Shown: positions 31,481 to 40,663, counted from the stretch's first letter. The stretch is 64,000 bases of DNA from CAYGTK01 sp964352775 (GCA_964352775.1 CAYGTK010000001.1:1-64000); one strand, 5' to 3'. Translations and numbers: made by a program. Notes: generated by a model not told the origin, from the sequence alone.

Positions 31481-32516
31481 AATTAAGCACTTATTTCATC
31501 GTCTAGCATGGATAAGCCTTATCCTGATCTACCTAGTTATTCTAGCAGGTAGTGTGGTACGTATGACGGGCTCGGGTATGGGTTGCCCTGATTGGCCGAT
31601 GTGTTTTGGTTTGATCATTCCGCCAACTGACGTTAGCCAGATCACTTTTGATGAAAGCATAAGCTATCAAACTGGGCAGATGTTACTTCACGATAAGGTA
31701 CTTTATTCCGCTAAGGAGACTATTCCAGCTGGTGCTAGTTGGCAAGCCCAAGATTGGGAGGCTTATACCAAACACGACTATACTATATTCAACGTGTATC
31801 ATACTTGGACTGAATATGTCAATCGATTGATCGGCGCATTGTCGGGCATCCCAATTCTACTACTTTTCTTTACTGGTCTGGTTGGGGTATTCCGAAAAAG
31901 GCTGCTCTTTTCATATCTAGCATTAGCAACCGTTACATTGGTGTTACTTGGCTTTCAAGCATGGCTAGGGTCTATAGTGGTTGAAACTGTTTTAGCGCCT
32001 GTTATGATCACCTTTCATATGCTTGTGGCATTGTTAATAGTTGCCTTACTCATCTACATCATTCTTTATTCCAGAAATGGTGTGATGAAGCTAACCGTGC
32101 CTTCTTCCCTAAAAGTGGTTTTGTTTATAGCGGTGGCCTTATCGCTCATCCAGATCCTGTTAGGTACACAAGTACGCCAGCAGATAGACCACATAGCCCA
32201 CCATATGGACCTACCTAGAGGGGAGTGGATAGCGAATGTGAATAGCATATTTGAAATACATCGCAGCTTTGCTATTCTGGTAGTGTTAACCAATGCTTGG
32301 CTATTCTACAAAAACTGGTCGGGTAACTTAGGTATTAGCGCGTTGACAGCTATCGGGATGATAGTAGTGTTGGAAGTATTAACGGGCATGGTATTGGCCT
32401 ATTTAGACATGCCCCCAATAGCTCAGTCTATACATCTGTTTTTTGCTAGCATTCTCTTTGGGTTACAGATCTATTCGTGGTTAAACATATCTACATTCTC
32501 CAACCGCGAGCGATAG
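31470..32516 (+). CDS. Heme A synthase (COX15/CtaA)
   Basis: 348 residues, about eight transmembrane helices in two four-helix halves. The N-terminal LAGSVVRMTGSGMGCPDWPMCFG is the family hallmark, and paired His near helix ends fit heme binding: YHTWTEYVNRL, TFHMLVALL, EIHRSFAILV and QSIHLFFAS. COX15 oxidises the heme O C8 methyl to heme A for aa3-type cytochrome oxidase, pointing to aerobic respiration. The long loop after helix 1 (about 43-100) is typical of the type without the CtaA disulfide pair. Its 3' end overlaps the convergent MFS gene by 46 bp. Confidence 0.9.
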   Translation: MENRIKHLFHRLAWISLILIYLVILAGSVVRMTGSGMGCPDWPMCFGLIIPPTDVSQITFDESISYQTGQMLLHDKVLYSAKETIPAGASWQAQDWEAYTKHDYTIFNVYHTWTEYVNRLIGALSGIPILLLFFTGLVGVFRKRLLFSYLALATVTLVLLGFQAWLGSIVVETVLAPVMITFHMLVALLIVALLIYIILYSRNGVMKLTVPSSLKVVLFIAVALSLIQILLGTQVRQQIDHIAHHMDLPRGEWIANVNSIFEIHRSFAILVVLTNAWLFYKNWSGNLGISALTAIGMIVVLEVLTGMVLAYLDMPPIAQSIHLFFASILFGLQIYSWLNISTFSNRER

Positions 32517-33754
32517 ACCAACAATAGCCCCGCAAAGCAGAAAACGAATATGCCCAATATCAGTTGGGTGTAAATAATGTTATTCCCTTGAGCGAAAAAA
32601 GGCATTGCAAAGCAAGCGGTAAATAGTAAGCGGAACAGCACATTTATAGAGAAGAACACACTACTGGTTCTGCCAATTATCTGGTTCGAAATGTGATTGA
32701 AGAAATAGGTTACGCGCAGTATTCTAATGCCTGCGTTACACAAGCCCATAACCACCGCTACAGCATAAAAAACGACCAAGTCACTATTAAAAAAATGAGT
32801 TACGAAAGCCCCACCGATCATTACCGATAAAAAAGCTATTGCTCGAACTTTTGATACCCCATCAAATATTCGATGGATAAAAAGCCCCGCCATTAAGCTG
32901 CCTAGTGCAAAGTACCCTTCGTAAGCCCCAAACACATCCCCGCTTTCTTCTAAGTGCTTGTGCACATATTCCGGTATCAAATAGAAGTTAGTGAGTAGTA
33001 TGCCAACAAAAGGCATAAAAGAGGATACACCAAACACCATAAGCAATGGGTTACGCTGTAAAAAGGTGAACCCCTTGATTATCCGTTGTTTGACATTCTC
33101 AGGGTCAGCCGTTCTAATAGCTATGGGTGTGAAACGGATGCGACTTATTAATGCCAGACCTACAATGTAAGTTAACCCATCTACCAGCAAGATCTTTTTG
33201 AGCGTCCAAGGTTCGATATTGAAGCCCACCTGAAAGGAAAAGCCGAAGAGCGATAACAGCCCATTCTCTGTTCCTTCTAAAAGAATAGCTGCCAGCATAC
33301 CTGCCATAGCTGAAGAACTTTGCCCTACAATTTCTAGGTACGATGTTATCCTGCCATAATCTTTCCGCTCCGTAATTTCTTGCGCAAAGGCGTAAAGGTT
33401 GGGATAGTGAATATTATATATCAGAAAGGTAGACCCAAATATGGTAGCTGCCATCCAAGGCAACACGCTGCCTAAATGGTAACCCAATGCTGCCATTGAT
33501 AAAAGCAAGGTTGCACCAGCCGCAGTAATACCTAGCATGATGTGCTTGCGATTATACTTATCTACTAAGGTTCCCGAATAGGGACTCCAGAACATGGATA
33601 GGAAGGTGGTAGCAAAGTACACCCATTTGAACTGAGTAGGCAGCCCAAAATGGTCGCTGAAATACCAAGGAATGGCGATCATACTAATGCCCTGAGCAAT
33701 ACCAGAAATGGTATTGGCGCTAAATAAAAAGAATAGCGCTTGTTTATTCTTCAC
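32471..33754 (-). CDS. MFS transporter
   Basis: 427 residues with about 12 hydrophobic segments in two halves and a basic linker (residues ~200-225). The N-terminal sequence NTISGIAQGISMIAIPWYFSD and GTLVDKYNRKHIMLG in the loop between helices 2 and 3 (motif A-like) match the DHA3/enterobactin-exporter-like branch (MFS_3). These export drugs, siderophores or other small molecules; the substrate is unknown. The C-terminus overlaps the heme A synthase gene on the other strand by 46 bp. Inner membrane. Confidence 0.85.
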   Translation of the reverse strand: MKNKQALFFLFSANTISGIAQGISMIAIPWYFSDHFGLPTQFKWVYFATTFLSMFWSPYSGTLVDKYNRKHIMLGITAAGATLLLSMAALGYHLGSVLPWMAATIFGSTFLIYNIHYPNLYAFAQEITERKDYGRITSYLEIVGQSSSAMAGMLAAILLEGTENGLLSLFGFSFQVGFNIEPWTLKKILLVDGLTYIVGLALISRIRFTPIAIRTADPENVKQRIIKGFTFLQRNPLLMVFGVSSFMPFVGILLTNFYLIPEYVHKHLEESGDVFGAYEGYFALGSLMAGLFIHRIFDGVSKVRAIAFLSVMIGGAFVTHFFNSDLVVFYAVAVVMGLCNAGIRILRVTYFFNHISNQIIGRTSSVFFSINVLFRLLFTACFAMPFFAQGNNIIYTQLILGIFVFCFAGLLLVYRSRLENVDMFNHE

Positions 33755-33792
33755 AGGGAATTTAGTTTTAGCGGGCTAATCTACATAAACCC

Positions 33793-34242
33793 ATGATCAG
33801 AGAAGATGTTCTAGAAAAATTACGCCGTTACTGTGCCTACCAAGAGCGATGCGTAAAAGAAGTGAATGAAAAACTGTTCAAACTAGAGATATATGGGGAT
33901 GATAGAGATGACTACGTGCTGGCCTTAAAGCAAGATGGATTCCTAGATGAAATTCGTTTTGCCGAGGCTTTTGTAAGGGGGAAATTTCGCATGAAACAGT
34001 GGGGGAAGCATAAATTGGTTCGCGAATTAGAGTTTCGTAACATAAAGCTCAGCTTTATCGGTAATGCGCTCAAACAAATTGAAGAAGCAGATTACCTAAA
34101 AACACTTGACCAGCTTTTAGAGAAAAAGCTTCTGCTAACTAAAGGGCCTAATGCTTATAGTGTTAAGCATAAAGTAGCTCGGTCAGTAATATCTAGAGGT
34201 TTTGAGCCTGAATTAGTTTGGGAGAAGCTTGGAAGAAACTAA
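33793..34242 (+). CDS. recX: Regulatory protein RecX
   Basis: 149 residues of tandem three-helix repeats. LRRYCAYQERCVKEVNEKL at the start, LKQDGFLDEIRFAEAFVRGKFRMKQWGKHKLVRELEFRNI in the middle and the C-terminal KVARSVISRGFEPELVWEKL are the RecX pattern. RecX caps or depolymerises RecA filaments and reduces RecA ATPase activity, moderating recombination and SOS. recA is not adjacent. The stop codon lies inside the stem of the following hairpin. Divergent from the MFS gene by 38 bp. Confidence 0.92.
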   Translation: MIREDVLEKLRRYCAYQERCVKEVNEKLFKLEIYGDDRDDYVLALKQDGFLDEIRFAEAFVRGKFRMKQWGKHKLVRELEFRNIKLSFIGNALKQIEEADYLKTLDQLLEKKLLLTKGPNAYSVKHKVARSVISRGFEPELVWEKLGRN

Positions 34243-34271
34243 TAAGGGCCACCCAATGGATAGCCCTTATT
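34241..34271 (+). terminator. Terminator hairpin overlapping the recX stop
   Basis: Perfect 9-bp arms AATAAGGGC/GCCCTTATT with a 13-nt loop. The first two bases belong to the recX stop codon. A weaker T-rich run follows at 34280-34287. It also sits downstream of the convergent barrel gene. Confidence 0.6.
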
Positions 34272-34291
34272 CTATAGTCTTTTTATTAAGA

Positions 34292-34996
34292 TCATTTCTT
34301 GCGTAAAGTGTATTTCACACCAAACTCTCCACCAGCTCTACCGTTCCAAGTAGTGGTTCTATCTTTCATTCCTCCTAAGGCATCTTCTGTAAAGTCATTA
34401 TTGTATATGTCAGTAAACGTTCCACCAGCAGTAATACCAACAAATATCTGGATGATCTTTGCAATATTGATGGTCATTCCTCCACCCATACTAGCTCCAA
34501 CTACTCCAGTAGAAAAATTATCCTTGTAAGTATCTTGCGCGTCTTCATTGTCAGATAGACGATCATCGTTCAAGTTGTTCGAAATATCAACACCAGTTAA
34601 AATATGGAAGTCAAGTCCAAAGTAAAAATATCCTTCTACAGTATTCTCACCAGAACCAGTTACGGTAATATGAAGTGGAATAGTAAGGTAATTGTTATGA
34701 AACTTTGTTACAAAACGGTCGCCTAACACAGTTCCATTATCTGTACCAGTAGATAAAAAGCTCGAGCCAATACCTGTGATAACACCTACATTCTGCTTAA
34801 AGTTATATTGGAATAATGCCATGAAAGCACCTCCAATACGTGGTACATAATCATAGTTAGGGTTGTCAGAGTCTTGCTGGTTCACAAAGATAGATCCAAA
34901 TGCTTGCCCTTTAAGTCCAAAATGGAATCCCTTTTGAGCAAATGTACTTGTGCCCAAAAACATGATCAAGGCAACCAGTGTAAATAATCTTTTCAT
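34292..34996 (-). CDS. Outer-membrane beta-barrel protein (porin/PorT-like)
   Basis: 234 residues. Signal peptide MKRLFTLVALIMFLGTSTFA, then KGFHFGLKGQAFGSIF, a standard barrel start. Alternating strands carry GGAFMALFQYNFKQNVGVITGIGSSFL, NYLTIPLHITV and GVVGASMGGGMTIN, and the C-terminal strand is GRAGGEFGVKYTLRKK. This is the OMP_b-brl_2/PorT-like group that is abundant in Bacteroidota. No specific role can be given. Monocistronic, with its own -7 element and a hairpin at its 3' side. Confidence 0.78.
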   Translation of the reverse strand: MKRLFTLVALIMFLGTSTFAQKGFHFGLKGQAFGSIFVNQQDSDNPNYDYVPRIGGAFMALFQYNFKQNVGVITGIGSSFLSTGTDNGTVLGDRFVTKFHNNYLTIPLHITVTGSGENTVEGYFYFGLDFHILTGVDISNNLNDDRLSDNEDAQDTYKDNFSTGVVGASMGGGMTINIAKIIQIFVGITAGGTFTDIYNNDFTEDALGGMKDRTTTWNGRAGGEFGVKYTLRKK

Positions 34997-35021
34997 TTCA
35001 GTCGTTTTGTTTGGTGAGTGA

Positions 35022-35029
35022 CAAAGTTA
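35022..35029 (-). promoter_or_regulatory. -7 element (TAACTTTG) of the barrel gene
   Basis: Minus-strand TAnnTTTG match 25 nt before the ATG at 34996. Confidence 0.5.
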
Positions 35030-35129
35030 AGAAAATTCAGCATATGTAACTCACTTGTAGACGAATGTTGAGTTCTAAACACTACATAAGCTAAAAAACA
35101 CCCTTAACTTGCACTTAAGAGTTCGAATA

Positions 35130-36887
35130 ATGCGCCTATTTTTTATCGTAATGATCCTTTCCTCTACTATGCTTTCCGCCACTGCAGGTGTGGTAAAAAA
35201 GGCCAGTCAGTTAATATATGCTGGCAACTATCAAGAAGCCAACCTCCTGTTAGAAAAGGGCTTTGTGAAGGATACTAATGATTTCGCCTTGTATTACTTG
35301 AAAGCTTTAAGTTTTTATCGGAAGGATAACCCAAATGCGTCTTTAGAAAAGGCCTTTCAGTTCAACTCTACCGCTGTCCGTTTATTAGACCACACAATTG
35401 ATGAAAAACTCCTAGCAAAATACGCAACGCTAGACATTAGAGAATATACCATTAACGATCTTCAGCAAAGGATATATAGAGACGCTTTTGAACAGGTAGA
35501 CAGTGTGAATGCCATCCAGAATTGGGAGCATTATATGGCTTTTTACAAAGGCTCTCCCTACTTGATGCAGGCGGTAAGAAGCCGGAACGCTTTAGCTTAT
35601 AATGCCGCTAAAGGGAAATTCACCTACCAGAGTTTTAAGGAATTTATGGAGATGTACCCCAATGCTAGTCAAACGGCCGAAGCTGAACAGCTGTATGAAA
35701 GCTTGCTTTATAGAGAAAAGACCAAGGATGGTAGTGCTACTTCTTATATGGATTTCATTAAGGCGTATCCAAAAAGTCCCTATGTAGCGGAAGCAACCAA
35801 GCTTTACGAAACACAGATCTATAAAGAATATACCGCCGATGACCAACCCATTAGCTATATAAACTTTGTAAAAGATCACCCTAAGAATCCTTATCGAGTT
35901 TTTGCAGAAGATAGCATATATAGCAAGTTAACCGTTGACAATACTATTGACGACCTGGATTATTTTGTTAGAAAATTTTCAGGCAATAGAAATGTAAAGC
36001 TGGCTTGGAAACGTTTGTACGAATTATACAATGTTACTAGAAATGCCGAGCAATTATTAGCCTTCAGCAAGGAATACCCGGGCTTTCCATACCGCGAACA
36101 ACTTAAGAAAGACCTTGATCTAGCATCGCTAAAGCTAGAGGTGTTCGAAGTAAATGGTTTTTACGGTGCCATGGACGAAGTTACTGGAGACACTATCATT
36201 CAGCCTGCTTATCGAGAGCTGTATCCATTCACCGAAGGATTGGCAGCCTTTAGCCCAGGAGAGTGTTCAGGTACATGTTTATACGGATTCTTAGACAAAA
36301 AAGGACGAGAAGTAATAGCGCCTATTTATAGCGAAGTAGTAAGTTTTGAAGACGGTTTAGCAGCAGTAAGCTCGAGCGAATGTTTAAATGATGATTGCCG
36401 TTGGGGTTATATTGATAGAAATGGAGAAATAATTGCCGATCTGGTCTATTTAGAAGTATCAGAATACCGCTCGGCATTAGCACTTGTAGAGTGCCAGAAT
36501 GAAAAGTATGGCTTTATTGATCGTAATGGTCAGCAAGCCATACCATGTTCCTTTGTTGATGCTGGGAATTTTCAAGAAGGTTATGCACCGATAAGTGATA
36601 GCACGGGAAAATGGGGCTTCATTGATGGTAAAGGACAAATAGTTTTACCAATGCAGTTCACCAATGCTAGGGAGTTTGCCTTAGGCTTTGCACCAGTGGC
36701 AGATACATCTGGTAAATGGGGATTTATAAATACAGAAGGCATCTGGCATATCAAACCGCAATTTGCTTACGCCAATTCGTTTATGTCAGACAGTACAGCA
36801 TCGGTACTAATAGAAGGTCTAAAAGGTGTTTTAGCTATAAAACGAGAAGCTAAGATCGATCTTAAAGGGAATATCTTAGAACCTTAG
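35130..36887 (+). CDS. Secreted WG-repeat protein
   Basis: 585 residues from ATG 35130; a TTG at 35109 is less likely. A signal peptide (RLFFIVMILSSTMLSATAG) starts it. The N-terminal half (~25-330) is helical, TPR/Sel1-like, with FKEFMEMYPNASQTAEAEQLYESLLYREK and FVKDHPKNPYRVFAEDSIY repeats. The C-terminal half holds WG repeats: YGFLDKKGREVIAPIYSEVVSFEDGLAAV, WGYIDRNGEIIADLVY, YGFIDRNGQQAIPCSF, WGFIDGKGQIVLPMQF and WGFINTEGIWHIKPQF. WG repeats form beta structures of unknown function in surface or periplasmic proteins. No known partner nearby. Confidence 0.82.
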   Translation: MRLFFIVMILSSTMLSATAGVVKKASQLIYAGNYQEANLLLEKGFVKDTNDFALYYLKALSFYRKDNPNASLEKAFQFNSTAVRLLDHTIDEKLLAKYATLDIREYTINDLQQRIYRDAFEQVDSVNAIQNWEHYMAFYKGSPYLMQAVRSRNALAYNAAKGKFTYQSFKEFMEMYPNASQTAEAEQLYESLLYREKTKDGSATSYMDFIKAYPKSPYVAEATKLYETQIYKEYTADDQPISYINFVKDHPKNPYRVFAEDSIYSKLTVDNTIDDLDYFVRKFSGNRNVKLAWKRLYELYNVTRNAEQLLAFSKEYPGFPYREQLKKDLDLASLKLEVFEVNGFYGAMDEVTGDTIIQPAYRELYPFTEGLAAFSPGECSGTCLYGFLDKKGREVIAPIYSEVVSFEDGLAAVSSSECLNDDCRWGYIDRNGEIIADLVYLEVSEYRSALALVECQNEKYGFIDRNGQQAIPCSFVDAGNFQEGYAPISDSTGKWGFIDGKGQIVLPMQFTNAREFALGFAPVADTSGKWGFINTEGIWHIKPQFAYANSFMSDSTASVLIEGLKGVLAIKREAKIDLKGNILEP

Positions 36888-36899
36888 AACTAGCTGGCT

Positions 36900-36907
36900 T
36901 ACATTTG
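36900..36907 (+). promoter_or_regulatory. -7 element (TACATTTG) of the NifU-like gene
   Basis: TAnnTTTG match 25 nt before the ATG at 36933. Confidence 0.45.
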
Positions 36908-36932
36908 TGTTATAGAGCAAAACGTGCAGATA

Positions 36933-37496
36933 ATGAATATCGAAATATATACAGAGTATACCCCCAATCCTGAATCACTCAAATTCGTAGCTAACAAAAT
37001 GCTACTTCCTGAGAATAGTGCAGACTTAGCTAGTAAAGAAGAGGCTGGTAGTTCACCATTGGCAATGGCTTTGTTTGAGAAGCCTTATGTTCAACGAGTA
37101 TTTATCGCCAATAACTTTGTAACCATTACAAAAGCTAGTGATATAGAGTGGATAGAGATAATGCAAGAGCTAAAAGAGTTCTTGAAAGAATACATCTCGT
37201 CCGACAAGGTCATCATTAACATGGAGCAATTGCAGGAAGAACGCGTTGCCCTGCACGATGGTGATGAAATAGCTACCAAGATCATCGGTTTGCTCGATCA
37301 ATATGTAAAACCAGCTGTAGAAATGGATGGCGGAGCTATTCAATTCAAATCCTTCGATGAGGGTATAGTTACACTAACATTGCAAGGTTCTTGCAGCGGC
37401 TGTCCATCGTCTACCATTACATTAAAGAACGGTATTGAAGGCTTACTGACCCGTATGGTTCCTGAGGTAAAAGAAGTGGTTGCTGAAATGGAGTAG
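36933..37496 (+). CDS. NifU-like Fe-S carrier (NfuA-like)
   Basis: 187 residues from ATG 36933. An N-terminal Nfu_N domain (about 3-90; IEIYTEYTPNPESLKFVANKMLLP) is followed by a NifU C-terminal domain (~105-187) with the cluster-binding CSGC (Cys154, Cys157) in LQGSCSGCPSSTITL. Nfu proteins carry 4Fe-4S clusters from the scaffold to clients such as aconitase or lipoyl synthase. The Nfu_N plus NifU order is the mitochondrial/Bacteroidota type, unlike the HesB-like N-terminus of E. coli NfuA. Convergent with rlmN, itself a 4Fe-4S enzyme. Confidence 0.88.
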   Translation: MNIEIYTEYTPNPESLKFVANKMLLPENSADLASKEEAGSSPLAMALFEKPYVQRVFIANNFVTITKASDIEWIEIMQELKEFLKEYISSDKVIINMEQLQEERVALHDGDEIATKIIGLLDQYVKPAVEMDGGAIQFKSFDEGIVTLTLQGSCSGCPSSTITLKNGIEGLLTRMVPEVKEVVAEME

Positions 37497-37503
37497 CCTA
37501 GTG

Positions 37504-38550
37504 CTAGTTATGCTTGTTGGCTAATTGACCGCAAGCCGCATCAATATCTTTACCACGGCTACGGCGAACATTGGCTGTTACACGGTGACTTTCTAAGTAA
37601 TCTACAAAACGCTGCCTTTCGTCCGATTTGGTTTTCATGAAGTCGGCATTGCTGATAGCATTGTATTCAATAAGGTTAACCTTAGCTGGAACTCGTCTAC
37701 ATAGGTCCACTAGCTCTTTAGCGTCTTCCATAGAATCGTTTACTCCGCGCAGTAAAATGTATTCGAAAGTGATCTTGTTTCCTGTATTATCGTGAAAGTA
37801 GTTCAGCGCATCTATCAATCCCTCTAGCGTATTCGACTCGTTGATAGGCATTATAGTATTCCGCTTCTTATCATTAGCTGCGTGTAGTGATAGTGCTAAA
37901 TTAAAGCGCACCTTATCGTCCGCCAGCTTCTTTATCATCTTGATAATTCCCGCCGTGGAAACTGTTATTCGTTTTGGCGACATGCCCAAGCCCTCAGGCG
38001 AAGTAATGCGGTCAATACTATCCAGCATGTTCTTATAGTTGAGCAATGGTTCGCCCATACCCATGTATACTATGTTAGAAAGAGGTTTGCCGTAATTTTC
38101 TTCTGCCTGCTTGTTAAGTGCTACTACTTGATCGTATATCTCCCCAGCTTCTAGGTTTCGCTTGCGGTCCATATAACCCGTTGCACAAAATTTGCAAGCC
38201 AAGCTGCAACCTACTTGCGATGATACACAAGCCGTATATCTACTATCTGTAGGTATTAATACCCCTTCTATTATTTCTCCGTCAAACAATTTGAATCCAC
38301 ACTTTACCGTGCCGTCTTCGCTGTTCTGCGCTTCTGCAGTAGTTAGGCTATTAATAGCATAATTCTCTTCTAACGAGGAGCGTAAACCCAATGGCAGGTT
38401 ACTCATCTCTTCAAAAGTAGTAGCAGCCTTTTGCCAAAGCCATTGCCATATTTGTTTTGCCCTAAAGCTGGGCTGTCCTAACTCAGTAAGCGAAGCAGTT
38501 AGCTGCTCTAGGTTTAGTTTTCTAATATCCTGTTTAGTGCTTATAGCCAT
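37504..38550 (-). CDS. rlmN: 23S rRNA (adenine2503-C2)-methyltransferase RlmN
   Basis: 348 residues. The radical SAM motif CSLACKFC has Cys115, Cys119 and Cys122. Downstream GMGEPLLN is the SAM-binding GGEP equivalent, and Cys340 in AACGQL near the C-terminus is the mono-methyl-carrying cysteine. RlmN methylates C2 of A2503 in 23S rRNA and A37 in some tRNAs, tuning translation fidelity. An Arg/Lys-rich C-terminal RRSRGKD completes the pattern. The gene appears monocistronic, with a -7 element 6 nt before its ATG. Confidence 0.94.
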   Translation of the reverse strand: MAISTKQDIRKLNLEQLTASLTELGQPSFRAKQIWQWLWQKAATTFEEMSNLPLGLRSSLEENYAINSLTTAEAQNSEDGTVKCGFKLFDGEIIEGVLIPTDSRYTACVSSQVGCSLACKFCATGYMDRKRNLEAGEIYDQVVALNKQAEENYGKPLSNIVYMGMGEPLLNYKNMLDSIDRITSPEGLGMSPKRITVSTAGIIKMIKKLADDKVRFNLALSLHAANDKKRNTIMPINESNTLEGLIDALNYFHDNTGNKITFEYILLRGVNDSMEDAKELVDLCRRVPAKVNLIEYNAISNADFMKTKSDERQRFVDYLESHRVTANVRRSRGKDIDAACGQLANKHN

Positions 38551-38556
38551 AAGCTA

Positions 38557-38564
38557 CAAAGGTA
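38557..38564 (-). promoter_or_regulatory. -7 element (TACCTTTG) just before rlmN
   Basis: Minus-strand TAnnTTTG match 6 nt before the ATG, predicting a leaderless or near-leaderless transcript. Confidence 0.5.
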
Positions 38565-38655
38565 ACGATTAAGCTAATGTAAAGCCAGATGCGAACATTT
38601 GTCGATGGAAAGGAAACATTTGTGAGCAATAACGCGTTATTACCAGAAATTTAAC

Positions 38656-38683
38656 GGAAACTTTCAGGGTTTATATAGTTTCC
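38656..38683 (+). promoter_or_regulatory. Candidate TetR operator (inverted repeat)
   Basis: Arms GGAAACT (38656-38662) and AGTTTCC (38677-38683) with a 14-nt spacer lie just upstream of the tetR-like gene's -7 element, where a bound dimer could block transcription of the whole efflux operon. Confidence 0.5.
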
Positions 38684-38698
38684 AAAGTTTATTATCGA

Positions 38699-38706
38699 TA
38701 ATTTTG
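38699..38706 (+). promoter_or_regulatory. -7 element (TAATTTTG) of the efflux operon
   Basis: TAnnTTTG match 10 nt before the tetR-like ATG at 38717. Confidence 0.5.
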
Positions 38707-38716
38707 CCCTCCAATT

Positions 38717-39325
38717 ATGGACACCATTAAAAATATATTCAGCAAGGCCGAAGAGCTTTTTCTACGTTACGGCGTGAAAAGCGTGAGCATGGATGATCTT
38801 GCGAATGCCCTGGGTGTCTCCAAAAAAACTATCTACCAATACGTTGCCAATAAGCAAGACTTGGTGATACGCGCCATCCAGCAGCACATTGAAGATGAGA
38901 AGGAAGCCATAGGTAAAATACAAGCAGAGAATGATAGCGCTATAGAAGAGATATACAATATTGGAAGACATGTTGTAAATCACCTTAAAAGCCTTAACCC
39001 TTCTTTGCTCTACGATATGCAGAAGTATTACCCAAATGCATGGACGCAGATAGAAGACTACAAACACGCTTTTATTTACGAAACCATAATGACCAACATA
39101 AAAGCTGGTATGAGCCAAGGCTTATACCGTGGTGATATTGACCCCGACCTAATGGCCCGCTTTTACATTGCTGGAACCGATATGATGACCAGTATGGGTC
39201 AAGATAGGCAGCGCGATGTCAATTTCACCCTTGCCGAAGTGTATTCGGAGTATCTGAAATTCTATGTCAGAGGAATAGCTTCTGATAGAGGATTAGAAGT
39301 ATTGAATCAACTTAAAACCACATAA
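38717..39325 (+). CDS. TetR/AcrR family transcriptional regulator
   Basis: 202 residues. The N-terminal helix-turn-helix (about 10-55) reads FSKAEELFLRYGVKSVSMDDLANALGVSKKTIYQYVANKQDLV, a standard TetR DNA-binding region; the remaining ~145 residues form the variable ligand-binding domain. It is first in an operon with TolC-, adaptor- and RND-type genes (stop and tolC start share one base), so it very likely represses its own operon and is released by an effector. A candidate operator is at 38656-38683. The effector is unknown. Confidence 0.88.
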   Translation: MDTIKNIFSKAEELFLRYGVKSVSMDDLANALGVSKKTIYQYVANKQDLVIRAIQQHIEDEKEAIGKIQAENDSAIEEIYNIGRHVVNHLKSLNPSLLYDMQKYYPNAWTQIEDYKHAFIYETIMTNIKAGMSQGLYRGDIDPDLMARFYIAGTDMMTSMGQDRQRDVNFTLAEVYSEYLKFYVRGIASDRGLEVLNQLKTT

Positions 39326-40650
39326 TGAGAAACGCTATAGCCATAGTCTTATTCTCGCTGCTGCATATAGCCCCTGCTATGGCACAAACGAGTATGAGCT
39401 TATCTCTGGAAGAGGCACAAGCCTTTGCCTTAGAGAATAGCTTCTTAATGAAGAATGCCAATTTAGACTTTAAGGAGCGTCGCTGGCAAACCGTAGAGGT
39501 ACTTACCGAGGGACTGCCAAATATCTATACACAGACTTCGTACCGAAATAATTTCAACATTGCTGAGTCTATTATTCCTGGCGATTTTGTTGGTCAACCA
39601 GGTCAAGATGTAGAGGTGCAGTTTGGGGTAAAGCACAATATAGCTGTAGACTTTGCCTTAGAGCAACTTATAGTAGATGGCCGCTATTTTATCGGTTTGA
39701 AGGCCAATAAAGCCATCTTAAGTGTAGCCCAAGGGCAAATAGATCTTACAGCTATACAACTGAAGGAAGTAGTTGCCACTACCTATTACTCTGTACTGGT
39801 AGCTCGTGAGAACAAGGCATTGGTAGATACCAATATTGCCACACTTAAAAAGATACTTTATGAAACTACAGAGCTATACAACAGTGGTTTTGCTGAAGAA
39901 CTAGATGTAGATAGACTACAATTAAATCTCTCCAGCCTAGAGTCGCGCAAACGTTCGGCAGATATGCAGTACGAGCTGAGTTTGAATGTAATGAAGTATC
40001 AGTTAGGCTTGACTTTGGACATTGAATTAGATCTTACTGATAGTTTGAAAGCCCTGCTAGTAGTGCCTGAAACCATCGAAACAGGTGATTTCAATTATCA
40101 AGACCGATTAGAGTATCGCTTACTGGCAACTCAAACACGGTTAAGAGGATACGAGGCGGCCAGTATTAAGGCAGGTTATTATCCATCGCTCTATTTCAAT
40201 GTGGGGTATGGTTTCAATAACCAACGCGGTACTTTCAGTGAACTGTGGAGCGAAAAATGGTTCCAGAGTGGTTACTATGGCCTGCAATTGAACGTACCCA
40301 TATTCGATAGCTATAAGAAAGGTGCACAAGCTCAGCAGATAAAAATGAAGCAGCTGCGCTTGCAGAATGATCTGGCCAACTTCCAAAATCAAGCTGAGCT
40401 TGAAGTAAGCCAAACCAGCACTAACTATTCCAATGCATTAGAGGAGTTCAAAAATCAAGAGAAGAACTTGGCCCTTGCCCAGAAGATATATAACAAGGTA
40501 AATATCATGTATCGTGAAGGAGTAGGATCAAGTCTGGAATTAGCAGAAGCGGAGACTAGCTTGAATACAACACAGATAGACTACGTAAATGCTATCTACA
40601 ATTTATTGACTAAGAAAGTAGAACTACAAAAAGCTCTTGGAGAGCTGTAA
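39325..40650 (+). CDS. TolC family outer-membrane efflux channel
   Basis: 441 residues. Signal peptide (MRNAIAIVLFSLLHIAPAMAQ), then SLSLEEAQAFALENSFLMKNA, a typical OEP start. Two coiled-coil-rich halves each carry long helices (VATTYYSVLVARENKALVDTNIATLKKI and FQNQAELEVSQTSTNYSNALEEFKNQEKNLALAQKIYNK), as expected for the 12-stranded barrel plus periplasmic tunnel of a trimer. It forms the exit duct of the tripartite pump with the next two genes. It starts on the last base of the tetR-like stop. Confidence 0.9.
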   Translation: MRNAIAIVLFSLLHIAPAMAQTSMSLSLEEAQAFALENSFLMKNANLDFKERRWQTVEVLTEGLPNIYTQTSYRNNFNIAESIIPGDFVGQPGQDVEVQFGVKHNIAVDFALEQLIVDGRYFIGLKANKAILSVAQGQIDLTAIQLKEVVATTYYSVLVARENKALVDTNIATLKKILYETTELYNSGFAEELDVDRLQLNLSSLESRKRSADMQYELSLNVMKYQLGLTLDIELDLTDSLKALLVVPETIETGDFNYQDRLEYRLLATQTRLRGYEAASIKAGYYPSLYFNVGYGFNNQRGTFSELWSEKWFQSGYYGLQLNVPIFDSYKKGAQAQQIKMKQLRLQNDLANFQNQAELEVSQTSTNYSNALEEFKNQEKNLALAQKIYNKVNIMYREGVGSSLELAEAETSLNTTQIDYVNAIYNLLTKKVELQKALGEL

Positions 40651-40663
40651 TAACCATTATACT

